From contig OZ251507.1 in the NCBI GenBank assembly GCA_965242895.1, positions 2,232,001 to 2,296,000 on the forward strand: a stretch of DNA of 64,000 nt, written 5' to 3'. Of the stretch, positions 19,763 through 27,222 are shown in pieces (the stretch's first letter is position 1; each line of letters starts with the position of its first letter). The DNA is from CATQHL01 sp965242895 (lineage in GTDB: Bacteria; Actinomycetota; Acidimicrobiia; Acidimicrobiales; CATQHL01). The notes beneath the pieces are model-generated. The model was not told the DNA's origin. It searched no databases and saw only the letters and a program-made list of their open reading frames with translations. Both the position numbers and the translations under genes were made by a program.

Positions 19763-20587
19763 ATGGATGCATCGGGGGCGGCGCCGGAGTCGGCGGCATC
19801 GGAGTCGGCTGAGACAGCAAAATCCGCCCCCGGGCGGGGTGTCGGTTCGATCGAGCGGGCGGTCGACGTGATGTTCACCCTGGCTCGCTCGGGCGTCCCG
19901 CGGGGGGTGACCGACATCGCCTCGCACTTAGGCCTGTCCAAGGCCGCCGTCCATCGCATCCTCACTTCCCTGAGAAAGAGCGGCCTCGTCGTTCTAGACG
20001 CTCGGAGCAAGCATTACTCCCTCGGGCCGTCCGTGCTGGAACTGGCCGCCGCCTACCGTTCCGGTCTAGACGTTCGATCTCTGGCTGCCGACACCATGCG
20101 CGAGTTGGTGGAGGCCACTCAGGAGACGGCCACGCTGTCCATCCTGGTCGACGGGCGGCGCATCTATGTGGAGCAGTTCACGCCCAATCGTGAAGTGCGG
20201 ATGACGGTGCAGGTCGGCTCGTCTTTTCCGCTGCACGCCGGGGCTTCGTCCAAGGCTTTCTTGGCCTGGCTGCCCGAGGATGAACGACGCCGAATCCTCG
20301 CTTCGCCGCTAGAGAGGCTCACCGAGGCGACCATCGTGGACGCCGAAGAACTCGACAGGGAACTGACTCAGGTCAGGGAGCGGGGTTTTGCGGTGTCGGA
20401 GGAGGAGCGTCAGCCCGGAGCCGCATCCGTGGCTGCCCCACTGCTAGACGAGTCGCTGCAGCCGGTGGCTGTTCTGAGTGTGTGCGGGCCGCTTCAGCGC
20501 TTCAAGGCGGAAACGGACGCAGCGGCGTCCGAACTGGTTTCGGCTACTCGGGCGCTCTCTCGCAAACTGGGCGCCGCACTGGAGTGA
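19763..20587 (+). CDS. IclR family transcriptional regulator
   Basis: The product is 274 residues. After an Ala/Ser-rich N-terminal tail of about 30 residues there is a winged helix-turn-helix (VTDIASHLGLSKAAVHRILT, then SLRKSGLV). The effector-binding IclR domain follows, with REVRMTVQVGSSFPLHAGAS, SKAFLAWLPEDE and a Gly/Phe-Ala-Val-Ser block near the end. The ATG at 19763 follows AAGGAGG at a normal distance. It is divergent from the hyu operon and overlaps the nitrilase gene by GTGA. Four candidate operators of GGAAC-N3-GTTCC type in the window make it the likely regulator of the catabolic island. IclR proteins usually respond to a pathway intermediate; which one is unknown here. Confidence 0.92.
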   Translation: MDASGAAPESAASESAETAKSAPGRGVGSIERAVDVMFTLARSGVPRGVTDIASHLGLSKAAVHRILTSLRKSGLVVLDARSKHYSLGPSVLELAAAYRSGLDVRSLAADTMRELVEATQETATLSILVDGRRIYVEQFTPNREVRMTVQVGSSFPLHAGASSKAFLAWLPEDERRRILASPLERLTEATIVDAEELDRELTQVRERGFAVSEEERQPGAASVAAPLLDESLQPVAVLSVCGPLQRFKAETDAAASELVSATRALSRKLGAALE

Positions 20588-22185
20588 ACGTGCCTGATCC
20601 CGTCCGAGCCGGCATGAGGCGGCTGAAGGTCGCCGCCGCCCAGTTCGCTGCGACGGATGACGTCGAGGAAAACTTGGCGGTCTGCCTAGAGATGATCGGG
20701 GAGGGCGCCGAGACGGGCGCTGAACTCCTGGTGCTGCCGGAGTTCTGTAACCACCTGTCCGTCTACGACAGCGCCGAGCACTGCTGGGAAGCCGCCGCAG
20801 CCATCGACGGAAGGTTCGTGACGGCTTGCGGAGATCGGGCGCGTGAGCACGGCATACACGTGGTCTTGACGGTCACGCTGCGCCGCAGCGACGGAGTCAC
20901 GGTCACCAACCTGCTCCTCGACCCGAGCGGCGGGGTCGCAGCGGAGTCTGACAAGCAGATGCTCATGGGCAACGAACGCGCCTACTTGAGGGCGGGTCGG
21001 CGGGCGGGCGCCGCGGTGGATACGCCGTTTGGCCGGATGGGCATGTACTCCTGCATGGACGGGGTGACTTGCGAGGTGCCGCGCGCTCTCGCCCTCGACG
21101 GGGCGAGGCTTCTGACCAACAGCCTCAACTCCTTCGCCAGCGACGAGGCTTCGCTCCACGTCCCCGTGAGGGCTGCAGAGAACCAGGTTTTCGTGGTGGC
21201 CGCCAACAAGGTGGGCTCTTTGGTGCCCGCCCACCGATTGGAGGGCATCAGCGCTGCCCTGGGAGTCCCCCCCGAAGCCCTGCACGGAGCAGGGGAGAGT
21301 CAGATCGTGTGCCCGGACGGCGGCGTCATCGCAAAAGCCCCCCGAACCGAACGCTGCGTGGTGAGCGCCGAGATCGACCTCGAAGACATCGAGAGGGTGC
21401 GCTCGGCCAATCCGCCCCCGGTGCGTAGACCCCCTCTCTATGCGCCTCTGGCGTCACCCGCCGGCAAAGAACCGCCCGAGGGGTTCGACGAATGCCTAGC
21501 GGCTTGTCTGCCCGACGCCGCTGCGGTCGAAGCGGCTCTTGCCAGAGGCCCGGTTCTGGTTGTAGCCCCGGAGCTCTCCCAGATTCCTTCCACCCTGCCT
21601 TCCGGCGTGATCTTCGTAACCACTAGGCGCGACGGCGACGCTCACCTCGGCTTGGCGGTCGACGCCGAGGGCGTGAAGCTGACGCAGCCTCAGCTGCACG
21701 ACGCTGCCAGGTTGCCCTGGGCCAGGGGCGCCGGCGGCGGAGTGTCGACGCTGGATCTTCCCTGGGGGCGGCTCGCTCTGGCGGTGGGCGACGACATCCG
21801 CCTGCCTGAGGTTGCTCGGCTGGCGGCGGTTGAGGGGGTGTCGGTTCTAGCGGTGTGTCATCGTCCGGCGCAGCCTGCCGACGTGTCGCTGATGCTGGCG
21901 GAACGGGCGGCCGAGAACCGGATGTGCATCGTCGCTGCGTCGCCGCCCGGGCGGGTGCAGGGGTGTGCCTTGATCAACCCGCCCGCCGATTCCTTGTGGT
22001 CGCCTATACGCACGAAGCCTTTCGACGGCACGATCAACGAGCCTGAGGTCAGGCTGCTGGCCGACGGCGAGGGATACCTGCTGGACACGATCCATCCGCG
22101 GCGGGCAACCCGGCGGGAAGTCTCGAAGGGCACGCACTTGGTGCAGGGGCGCTCCCTGGCGGCCGCCTCTCTGTTGACCGCCTAG
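20584..22185 (+). CDS. Two-domain nitrilase-superfamily amidohydrolase, second domain degenerate
   Basis: The GTG at 20584 overlapping the regulator stop (GTGA) is chosen; a GTG at 20590 and an ATG at 20614 are alternatives. The first half is a full carbon-nitrogen hydrolase domain with the Glu of LLVLPEFCN, the Lys of ESDKQMLMGNERAYLRAG and the Cys of GMYSCMDGVTCEVPR. The second half repeats the fold (VLVVAPELSQI, LPWGRLALAVGDDIRLPEVA, AERAAENRMCIVAA). The catalytic Cys position reads Gly-Asp-Asp, so that domain is probably inactive and structural. Total length, about 533 residues, is near twice that of a single nitrilase domain. The enzyme should hydrolyse an amide or carbamoyl group. Coupling to IclR ties it to the pathway. 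Confidence 0.8.
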   Translation: MNVPDPVRAGMRRLKVAAAQFAATDDVEENLAVCLEMIGEGAETGAELLVLPEFCNHLSVYDSAEHCWEAAAAIDGRFVTACGDRAREHGIHVVLTVTLRRSDGVTVTNLLLDPSGGVAAESDKQMLMGNERAYLRAGRRAGAAVDTPFGRMGMYSCMDGVTCEVPRALALDGARLLTNSLNSFASDEASLHVPVRAAENQVFVVAANKVGSLVPAHRLEGISAALGVPPEALHGAGESQIVCPDGGVIAKAPRTERCVVSAEIDLEDIERVRSANPPPVRRPPLYAPLASPAGKEPPEGFDECLAACLPDAAAVEAALARGPVLVVAPELSQIPSTLPSGVIFVTTRRDGDAHLGLAVDAEGVKLTQPQLHDAARLPWARGAGGGVSTLDLPWGRLALAVGDDIRLPEVARLAAVEGVSVLAVCHRPAQPADVSLMLAERAAENRMCIVAASPPGRVQGCALINPPADSLWSPIRTKPFDGTINEPEVRLLADGEGYLLDTIHPRRATRREVSKGTHLVQGRSLAAASLLTA

Positions 22186-22226
22186 CCCTGCGGGCGGGGC
22201 GGAGGGAGCTGATGCCCAGCGTGCGT

Positions 22227-22907
22227 TCAAAGGCGGCCGAGCAGCCAGTCGGCCACGCTTGTTGGGTCAGTCACGGGGGCGTCGTGGGCGGCTTGCAGGA
22301 GCGAGTAAGGCTTTCCAGCTTTTTCGAGCGCCCGTCGGGTCAACTCGCAAGGAAACCCTGGAGGCGTCAGAGAGAAGAAGACGCAGCGTTCCGGCAGCGC
22401 CAGCGCGTCAGGGTCGTCCAGCACTACTTTCTCCAGGGAGATCGCCGCGGCCTGCCGAACAAGCCGCCTGTTGATCCACTCAGCGTCTTCGGCTGAAATT
22501 CCCTTTCCGACGGACAACTGCGGGGGATCGACGAGATCCCCGCGGCGCAGCGGAGGTTCCGGCGATCCTTCTGGTCTGAAGTCGAAAGCCCGCTGCCCGT
22601 GTGAGGGAATGGGAGCGTCGAGGTAGATGAGCTCCTCGATACTGCTGGCCAGGAATTGACTGGCGGCGCGGGCGATGAAGCCTCCCTGGCTGTGGCCGGC
22701 GAGCCTGACCCTGCTTAGGCCGTTGACGGAGAACACGTCTTCTACCACTCGTATGCAGGACGTCAAGGTGGCGTCGGGGCTGCTCAGGTCGGGAGTGAAG
22801 ACGTCGTGACCTGCTTCTTCCAGCAGTGGACGCACCCTATCCCACGCCCATGGCCCCCGAAAAGCGCCGTGAAGCAGCACGTAGGGAGGGTTTGACTTAG
22901 CGCTCAC
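22227..22907 (-). CDS. Alpha/beta hydrolase of the plant-methylesterase-like type
   Basis: The 226-residue protein has HGAFRGPWAWDRV near residue 13, GHDVFTPDL around 34-41, the nucleophile elbow LAGHSQGGF (Ser 73) and a C-terminal QAAHDAPVTDP with the likely catalytic His. The wording HGAxxGxWxW and GHxVxxxDL resembles the hydroxynitrile-lyase/methylesterase group. Plant members MES16 and pheophorbidase remove the methyl ester of chlorophyll catabolites. The GTG start overlaps the upstream gene by GTGA. It converges with the nitrilase gene. The esterase fold is firm; a carboxymethyl esterase role in tetrapyrrole breakdown is only suggested by the neighbours. Confidence 0.78.
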   Translation of the reverse strand: MSAKSNPPYVLLHGAFRGPWAWDRVRPLLEEAGHDVFTPDLSSPDATLTSCIRVVEDVFSVNGLSRVRLAGHSQGGFIARAASQFLASSIEELIYLDAPIPSHGQRAFDFRPEGSPEPPLRRGDLVDPPQLSVGKGISAEDAEWINRRLVRQAAAISLEKVVLDDPDALALPERCVFFSLTPPGFPCELTRRALEKAGKPYSLLQAAHDAPVTDPTSVADWLLGRL

Positions 22908-23362
22908 GCCTCTGGGTGCGTCTGCTGCGGTGGGTGCGCCTCTGGGTGGGTCGGGTGCTCCGGTGGGTGCGCCTGGTGCGCCTCTGGGTGCACCTGCTGC
23001 GCCGCCGAGGTGAAGTGAACGATCCTCCCATACTCCCTGGGAGGGACGCCTGCAGGGTATGCCTCTTCGTCCACGTGCCTGCTCAGAGCCGTTATATGGG
23101 CCTGGTAGACGGGGTCGGCAGTCATGCGCTCATAGGCTTCGACGGAGCTGAAGACACGCAGATGCAGGAAGTGACGAGGGTCGTCTAGCGAGCGGACCAG
23201 TTCACGCCTCACGAAGCCGGAGCGAGTCTTGAGATAGTCGTCCATTTCCGCTGAAAGCCGCAAGTAGCCCTGGGCATGTTCCTCGCCCGTCTTCAGCCAA
23301 GTTTGGCTGAAGACTAAGCAGTATCCGGTGCTGGAGGTCATCCTGTTATGGTCGGTTAACAT
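22904..23362 (-). CDS. Dimeric alpha/beta-barrel (ABM-like) protein with His/Pro repeat tail
   Basis: The first about 115 residues resemble antibiotic-biosynthesis-monooxygenase-like ferredoxin-fold proteins (YLKTRSGFVRRELVRSL, FLHLRVFSSVEAYERM, then a helix ending in the usual acidic block). Such proteins can be cofactor-free oxygenases or simple binding proteins; heme-degrading IsdG belongs to the same fold, but its Asn/Trp/His set is not recognisable here. The last about 30 residues are HPEAHPP-like repeats, encoded by repetitive DNA at the gene end, and are not part of the domain. The start could be ATG 23362 or the later ATG 23341. It is coupled to the downstream hydrolase. Confidence 0.6.
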   Translation of the reverse strand: MLTDHNRMTSSTGYCLVFSQTWLKTGEEHAQGYLRLSAEMDDYLKTRSGFVRRELVRSLDDPRHFLHLRVFSSVEAYERMTADPVYQAHITALSRHVDEEAYPAGVPPREYGRIVHFTSAAQQVHPEAHQAHPPEHPTHPEAHPPQQTHPEA

Positions 23363-23395
23363 GTTTGGACGCCGTCAGTTCGGCGGGGTGAGGGA

Positions 23396-24184
23396 TCACC
23401 CGCCCTGCCCGTCCAGCACCCGTTGAGCTTTGCGGACGACGGCTGGGTCGACGAAGCGGCCATCTAGCAGTGCGGCGCCGCCGCCTGCCTCTTCGTGCGC
23501 CCTTATTACCCTGCGGGCGAATTCGACCTCTTCTGCGCTGGGGGTGAACGCCTTATGGACAGCGTCCACCTGGCGGGGGTGGATGAGGGTTCGAGCGCCG
23601 AACCCCTGTCTGCGGAGTTGCTGGCTCGTGCGGAGCAGGCCGGCCTCGTCGGAAAGGTTGGTGAACACCGCCCCGACGGGCGGGGGAAGCCCAGCCGCTG
23701 CCGAGGCGAGCACCACGCTGCTGCGGATGGGCCAGAGTTCCTGGGCGTCGGGGGACGGGATGATGTCTAGTTCGGCGCAAAGGTCGACTTCGCCTAGGCA
23801 GAGGCGCTCCACGACAGGGGCGCCTGCCATCTCTGAGGCTGCGGCCACCCCCTCTGCGGTCTCGATGAGAGCCAGTACCGCTACTGGGCAGGCCGCGCAC
23901 GCCTCGAGGGTGGCCTTGGGTATGACGGCGCCTGCGGCGTTGGACTGCAGCACCATCTCGAGATCCGCCTCAAAGAGTTCGGGGGTGTTGTTGACCCGCA
24001 CCCAGACGGGCGTATCCGGCGGTTTGCTTAGATAATCAGCTGCAGCGGTGCGGGCAAACTCTTTGGCGTCGGGGCGCACGGCGTCTTCGAGGTCGACGAT
24101 TACGGCTTCCGCGCCGCTCGAGGCGGCTTTCTCGAATCGGTCAGGGCGGTCGCCAGGGACGTATAGGTAGCTGCGCGTCGTCAT
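23396..24184 (-). CDS. HpcH/HpaI aldolase family CoA-ester lyase (CitE-like)
   Basis: The 262-residue product opens with RSYLYVPGDRPDRFEKA and AVIVDLEDAV, the standard start of citrate lyase beta and malyl-CoA-type lyases. It also has VWVRVNNTPELFEADLE, the ALIETAEGV strand with its catalytic-region Glu, CLGEVDLCAELDI and the GFGARTLIHPRQVDAVHKAF end block. These enzymes split a 3-hydroxy-3-alkyl-dicarboxyl-CoA into acetyl-CoA (or propionyl-CoA) and an oxoacid, using Mg. The gene is divergent from the RCCR-like gene, with a GGAAC-N3-GTTCC palindrome between them. With two CoA-transferases and MmgE/PrpD nearby, cleavage of an alkyl-malyl-CoA made from a substituted maleate is a consistent idea. 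Confidence 0.85.
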   Translation of the reverse strand: MTTRSYLYVPGDRPDRFEKAASSGAEAVIVDLEDAVRPDAKEFARTAAADYLSKPPDTPVWVRVNNTPELFEADLEMVLQSNAAGAVIPKATLEACAACPVAVLALIETAEGVAAASEMAGAPVVERLCLGEVDLCAELDIIPSPDAQELWPIRSSVVLASAAAGLPPPVGAVFTNLSDEAGLLRTSQQLRRQGFGARTLIHPRQVDAVHKAFTPSAEEVEFARRVIRAHEEAGGGAALLDGRFVDPAVVRKAQRVLDGQGG

Positions 24185-24203
24185 CCCGTAGGATGCACTC
24201 TAA

Positions 24204-24226
24204 TTGTGGAACGCTGTTCCGCTGAG
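24204..24226. promoter_or_regulatory. Putative IclR operator between citE-like and RCCR-like genes
   Basis: GGAACGCTGTTCC (24208-24220) is a perfect palindrome with a 3-base centre, preceded by AATTGT as at the iclR site. It sits between two divergent starts and is the cleanest copy of the motif. Confidence 0.65.
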
Positions 24227-24254
24227 CAGACCGCACGCCCGAGAAGGATGTTAC

Positions 24255-25091
24255 ATGAGCGAGACGCTTGAAGGAGTCGAAGAGATATTCGACCGCAGGG
24301 CTGTCACGGACTCCTCAGACACGTTCAAGCAGCTCTGGGCGGTGAGCGAAGAACTCATGGCCAAGCTGACGAACCGGTTCGAACTGACCCGAGACCCGAG
24401 CACCCAAGACCTGGAGTCCTACCGCGGTGACGCCGAGTACCCGGCCGGCCGTCTCGCCGCCTACGCCGGGGAGGAGATCGACTGGCTAGTACATAGTTGG
24501 ATCGGCAACCCGCCTCTGGGGTTCACGAACATGCACGTCACCGTCTGGTTGGGGCCTCACATCGACGTCCCCCACTTCGGGTTCGCCTGCGGCACCCTCC
24601 CCGACATGTGGTTCTACGTTGATTACAACCCTCGCTCCGACCTCATGCTGGACACGGACGCCCTAGACAAATACTTCGCCCCCCTCAACGAGCAGTTCCT
24701 GGCCGCCCGAGCCGACGAAGGGCTGATCACGTTCACCTCCAAGGCGCTCTATGTGCGCCAAGCCCTCTCCGACGTAGCGCTTTGCTTCACCACCGAAGCA
24801 ACCCCTGAGAGGATCCGCCAGATCAGCGGTTTCGCTCACGAACGCCTCGACCGCTGGCTGCGTTTTGTGGAGACGGCCGAGCCGGTTCCTGCGGAGCTGC
24901 GTGAAAAGCTGGCGTCCGACGACCTGACGAGGAGACGCAACATCGCCGAGCGCGACCCAGCCAACGTGATGGCCGTCCGTTTTTTCGGCGAGGAGATGAC
25001 GGAGCGGCTGGTGAGGGCGCTCTGGGGCGGGGACAGGGTTCTGCGGCGTCCGAGCCCTCCGGCGTCCGGCGCTCGGTCGCAGGGTGGATGA
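24255..25091 (+). CDS. Red chlorophyll catabolite reductase (RCCR)-like protein, copy 1
   Basis: The ATG at 24255 follows GAAGGATG and is preferred to the longer frame. The 278-residue product contains, in order, EIDWLVHSWIGN (74-85), PHIDVPHFGFACG (101-113), WFYVDYNPRSDLMLDTD (119-135) and ITFTSKALYVRQALSD (158-173). From memory these line up block by block with plant RCCR (VDxVLGSWIH, DAPNFLFEL, LDLPPRKDLVLHPDY, YFSSSLYIRS). RCCR is a member of the ferredoxin-dependent bilin reductase fold that reduces the open-chain product of pheophorbide oxygenase. The Glu I recall after NFLF is Ala here, so catalysis may differ. It is upstream of a Rieske oxygenase and a second, more diverged member. 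The family is credible but needs a profile search; no bacterial function is established. Confidence 0.6.
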   Translation: MSETLEGVEEIFDRRAVTDSSDTFKQLWAVSEELMAKLTNRFELTRDPSTQDLESYRGDAEYPAGRLAAYAGEEIDWLVHSWIGNPPLGFTNMHVTVWLGPHIDVPHFGFACGTLPDMWFYVDYNPRSDLMLDTDALDKYFAPLNEQFLAARADEGLITFTSKALYVRQALSDVALCFTTEATPERIRQISGFAHERLDRWLRFVETAEPVPAELREKLASDDLTRRRNIAERDPANVMAVRFFGEEMTERLVRALWGGDRVLRRPSPPASGARSQGG

Positions 25092-25161
25092 GCAGAGAGT
25101 GGCGGCGCACACGGCCATGAGGTCTGCGGCGTCCGAGCCCTCCGGCGTCCGGCGCTCGAGC
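25041..25161 (+). repeat. Duplicated 3' end of the RCCR-like gene (83-bp offset)
   Basis: CTGCGGCGTCCGAGCCCTCC begins both at 25041, inside the last codons, and at 25124, in the gap before the Rieske gene; the match continues for about 38 bases. The second copy is non-coding. The rest of the 25092-25254 gap shows no other feature. Confidence 0.75.
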
Positions 25162-25254
25162 CCGCTCGATCCCGTCCGAGCGTCCGGCGGTCGCCCGCTC
25201 AGGGGTCTGGACGCCCTGGGCTAGGGACGATTTCGCTGGATTAGGATTAGTTCC

Positions 25255-26445
25255 GTGCTGATCAAGAACCAGTGGTACGCCGTGGAATTCGGTAGCGCCG
25301 TGGGCGCCCAACCCGTGAAAGTCCCAGTGCACGGCCACGACCTCGCCCTGTTCAGAACTTCCGACGGAGCGGTTCACGCTCATTCCGACCTGTGCGTTCA
25401 CCGCGGCGGTTCGCTCTCTGGCGGTCGGGTTGTGGATGACTGCCTGGAGTGCCCCTACCACGGTTGGCGCTACGACAAGGAGGGGATTTGCGTGAGGATC
25501 CCTGCCAACCGACCCGGTGCTGCCATCCCCCGCAAGGCCCGAGTCGACACCTACCCTTGCCTGGAGCGCTACGGCTTTGTTTGGGTGTTCCTCGGCGACG
25601 CCGGAGAGGCTGAGCGTCCGCCGATACCTGAGCTCTACGACCTGAACGACACCCCAGAGGTCAAGAAGGAGGGCTTCCGGTCGGTTCTAGGGACTTTCGA
25701 GTGGCAGGCCAACTACGACCGCGTGTTGGAGAATGCTGTGGACATCGCCCACACCCCATTCGTGCACTCGGGTTCGTTCGGGAACCCCGACAAGCCGGAG
25801 ATCGCCGACTACGAGCTGGAGCGCTCCGTCCAGGGCAGTCATCTGGTCTCGGTAACGGCGACCGTCGACCTTGACCCGCCGCCGCCCAAGGGAACCTGGG
25901 CGAGGATCTATCGAAGCAAGGAGACGCGCCCGCCGGTTCGTACGACCACCGGTTTCTATCCCCCCAACGTGTCGATGCTCGTCGTCCGCCCTCCGCTGGG
26001 CGAGATGCGAATTTACGCAGCGGTCGTCCCGATCGACGAACACCGCACCATCTCCAAGTTCTACATGATGCGCAACTTCTTCACGGGGGGCTGGGCTGAC
26101 GGCAACTCCGTCCAGCGAACGCTGAAGATTTTTCGGGAAGACCAGGCCACCGTGGAGTCTCAGCGTCCCGAGCTTCTGCCCTTCGATCTGTCGGCGGAAC
26201 TTCACGTGCGCTCCGACGCCGTGCAGCTGGCCTACCGCCGGTGGCGTCAGGAGTGCCTGGACGCAGGGCTGGGGCTGGAGGTGCCGACCGATGCGGAATC
26301 GGCTCGGAGGGCCGCAGTGATACCCTCCCCCGCACGTTCAGCCGAGCCGGAGATGGCAAACGCCTGGGTGTTCTCGGCGGTGAACGCAGCGAGCGCCGCC
26401 CCAGCGCCCGCCCCCGGAAGCGGAGACGCACTTGAGCCTCACTAG
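25255..26445 (+). CDS. Rieske non-heme iron oxygenase, pheophorbide-a-oxygenase/VanA-like
   Basis: The 396-residue product has a Rieske [2Fe-2S] site (C47-H49 in LCVHRGG and C66-H69 in CPYHGW). It also has a mononuclear iron site (NYDRVLENAVDIAHTPFVH, residues 153-171, ligands His166 and His171; the acid ligand is probably the Asp in FREDQATVE). The ENxxDxxHxxFVH pattern and length fit the PaO/Tic55/VanA class of single-component oxygenases. Plant PaO opens the pheophorbide a macrocycle and works together with RCCR. Here the gene stands between two RCCR-like genes and overlaps the second (TTG start at 26432). That arrangement is the main reason to suspect a tetrapyrrole substrate. A demethylase or ring hydroxylase for another aromatic is the alternative. 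The GTG start has only a weak ribosome site. Confidence 0.85.
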   Translation: MLIKNQWYAVEFGSAVGAQPVKVPVHGHDLALFRTSDGAVHAHSDLCVHRGGSLSGGRVVDDCLECPYHGWRYDKEGICVRIPANRPGAAIPRKARVDTYPCLERYGFVWVFLGDAGEAERPPIPELYDLNDTPEVKKEGFRSVLGTFEWQANYDRVLENAVDIAHTPFVHSGSFGNPDKPEIADYELERSVQGSHLVSVTATVDLDPPPPKGTWARIYRSKETRPPVRTTTGFYPPNVSMLVVRPPLGEMRIYAAVVPIDEHRTISKFYMMRNFFTGGWADGNSVQRTLKIFREDQATVESQRPELLPFDLSAELHVRSDAVQLAYRRWRQECLDAGLGLEVPTDAESARRAAVIPSPARSAEPEMANAWVFSAVNAASAAPAPAPGSGDALEPH

Positions 26446-27166
26446 GGCGCTGGCCGAGGAGACCCTCGGCGGGATCGTCCAGGCCCTTGACCTAAGCGAG
26501 ACGCACTGCTCCGAGTTGCTGAGCGCCGCGGACGCCTCGGTGGTGGGTTTCCACCGGGTGCTGGCGGGCGACGCCGTCGAACTGGTGAACGTGGGAATGA
26601 CCGTGGAGGCGTTCGGGCTGGACAGCCACATGATCTTTGCCTTCACACGGCCAGAGAGCGCCGTACCTCACTTCACGCTGGATTCGGTTCTGGCCGGCGA
26701 CCACTACGCCTTCCACCTAGACCTCATCCCCAGGGTCGACCCTGGCGCAAACCTCGCCTACCTGAACCACTCCTACCTTCCACTGACCGAAGCGCACGCA
26801 GCCGCCGCCCAGATCGAAGGGCTCACCCCGGCGCACCTTGCGCCTAGGCAGTGGCAGTTGATGTCCGCCTGGATGCTGGCGCACAGAGCCGACGAGGACG
26901 GCTTTGCCGCCATCGGCCCTACGGTGTCTGCTTACCGAGACCACTGGATCGGATTGGTGAGGGCAGGGATTCCGGCTGACGTTCTGGACGGGATCAGCCC
27001 CGAAGACCTGGACGCACGGGATCGACGCAACCGGGCCGCCATCTTCAGCCCAGAGGTCGACCCAGTCTGGGGTCAGGTCGACAGGCTGCTGGGCTCTGCG
27101 GTGAGCGAGGGACTACGCCAAAGTCTCCGCACGGCAGCCAGGGCGTCCCAGGGGCGGCCTGAGTGA
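26432..27166 (+). CDS. RCCR / bilin-reductase-like protein, copy 2 (diverged)
   Basis: The 244-residue product has SHMIFAFTRPESAVPHFTLD (65-84), YAFHLDLIPRVDPGANLAY (92-110) and a helical C-terminal half. The PHFxxD and LDLIPRVD blocks match copy 1 and plant RCCR in position. Unlike copy 1, it has an acid (Asp84) where plant RCCR has Glu, which is the position where bilin reductases also use Asp or Glu. It starts with TTG within the last codons of the Rieske gene (14-base overlap), so the two should be made together. One of the pair may be the catalytic reductase and the other a partner. The call rests on a few motifs and should be checked by profile. Confidence 0.5.
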   Translation: MSLTRALAEETLGGIVQALDLSETHCSELLSAADASVVGFHRVLAGDAVELVNVGMTVEAFGLDSHMIFAFTRPESAVPHFTLDSVLAGDHYAFHLDLIPRVDPGANLAYLNHSYLPLTEAHAAAAQIEGLTPAHLAPRQWQLMSAWMLAHRADEDGFAAIGPTVSAYRDHWIGLVRAGIPADVLDGISPEDLDARDRRNRAAIFSPEVDPVWGQVDRLLGSAVSEGLRQSLRTAARASQGRPE

Positions 27167-27222
27167 TGCCAAAAATCGCAATGCCGGACAGCCCCCAGCG
27201 TCCCTCGAGGAGGCTTGATTGA
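27166..27222 (+). CDS. Possible 18-codon coupling peptide
   Basis: An ATG overlapping the stop of the previous gene (TGATG) opens a short frame, MPKIAMPDSPQRPSRRLD. It ends at TGA 27220-27222, just inside the TTG start of the next gene. It contains the AGGAGG used by that gene. It may couple translation rather than make a working peptide. Confidence 0.3.
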   Translation: MPKIAMPDSPQRPSRRLD

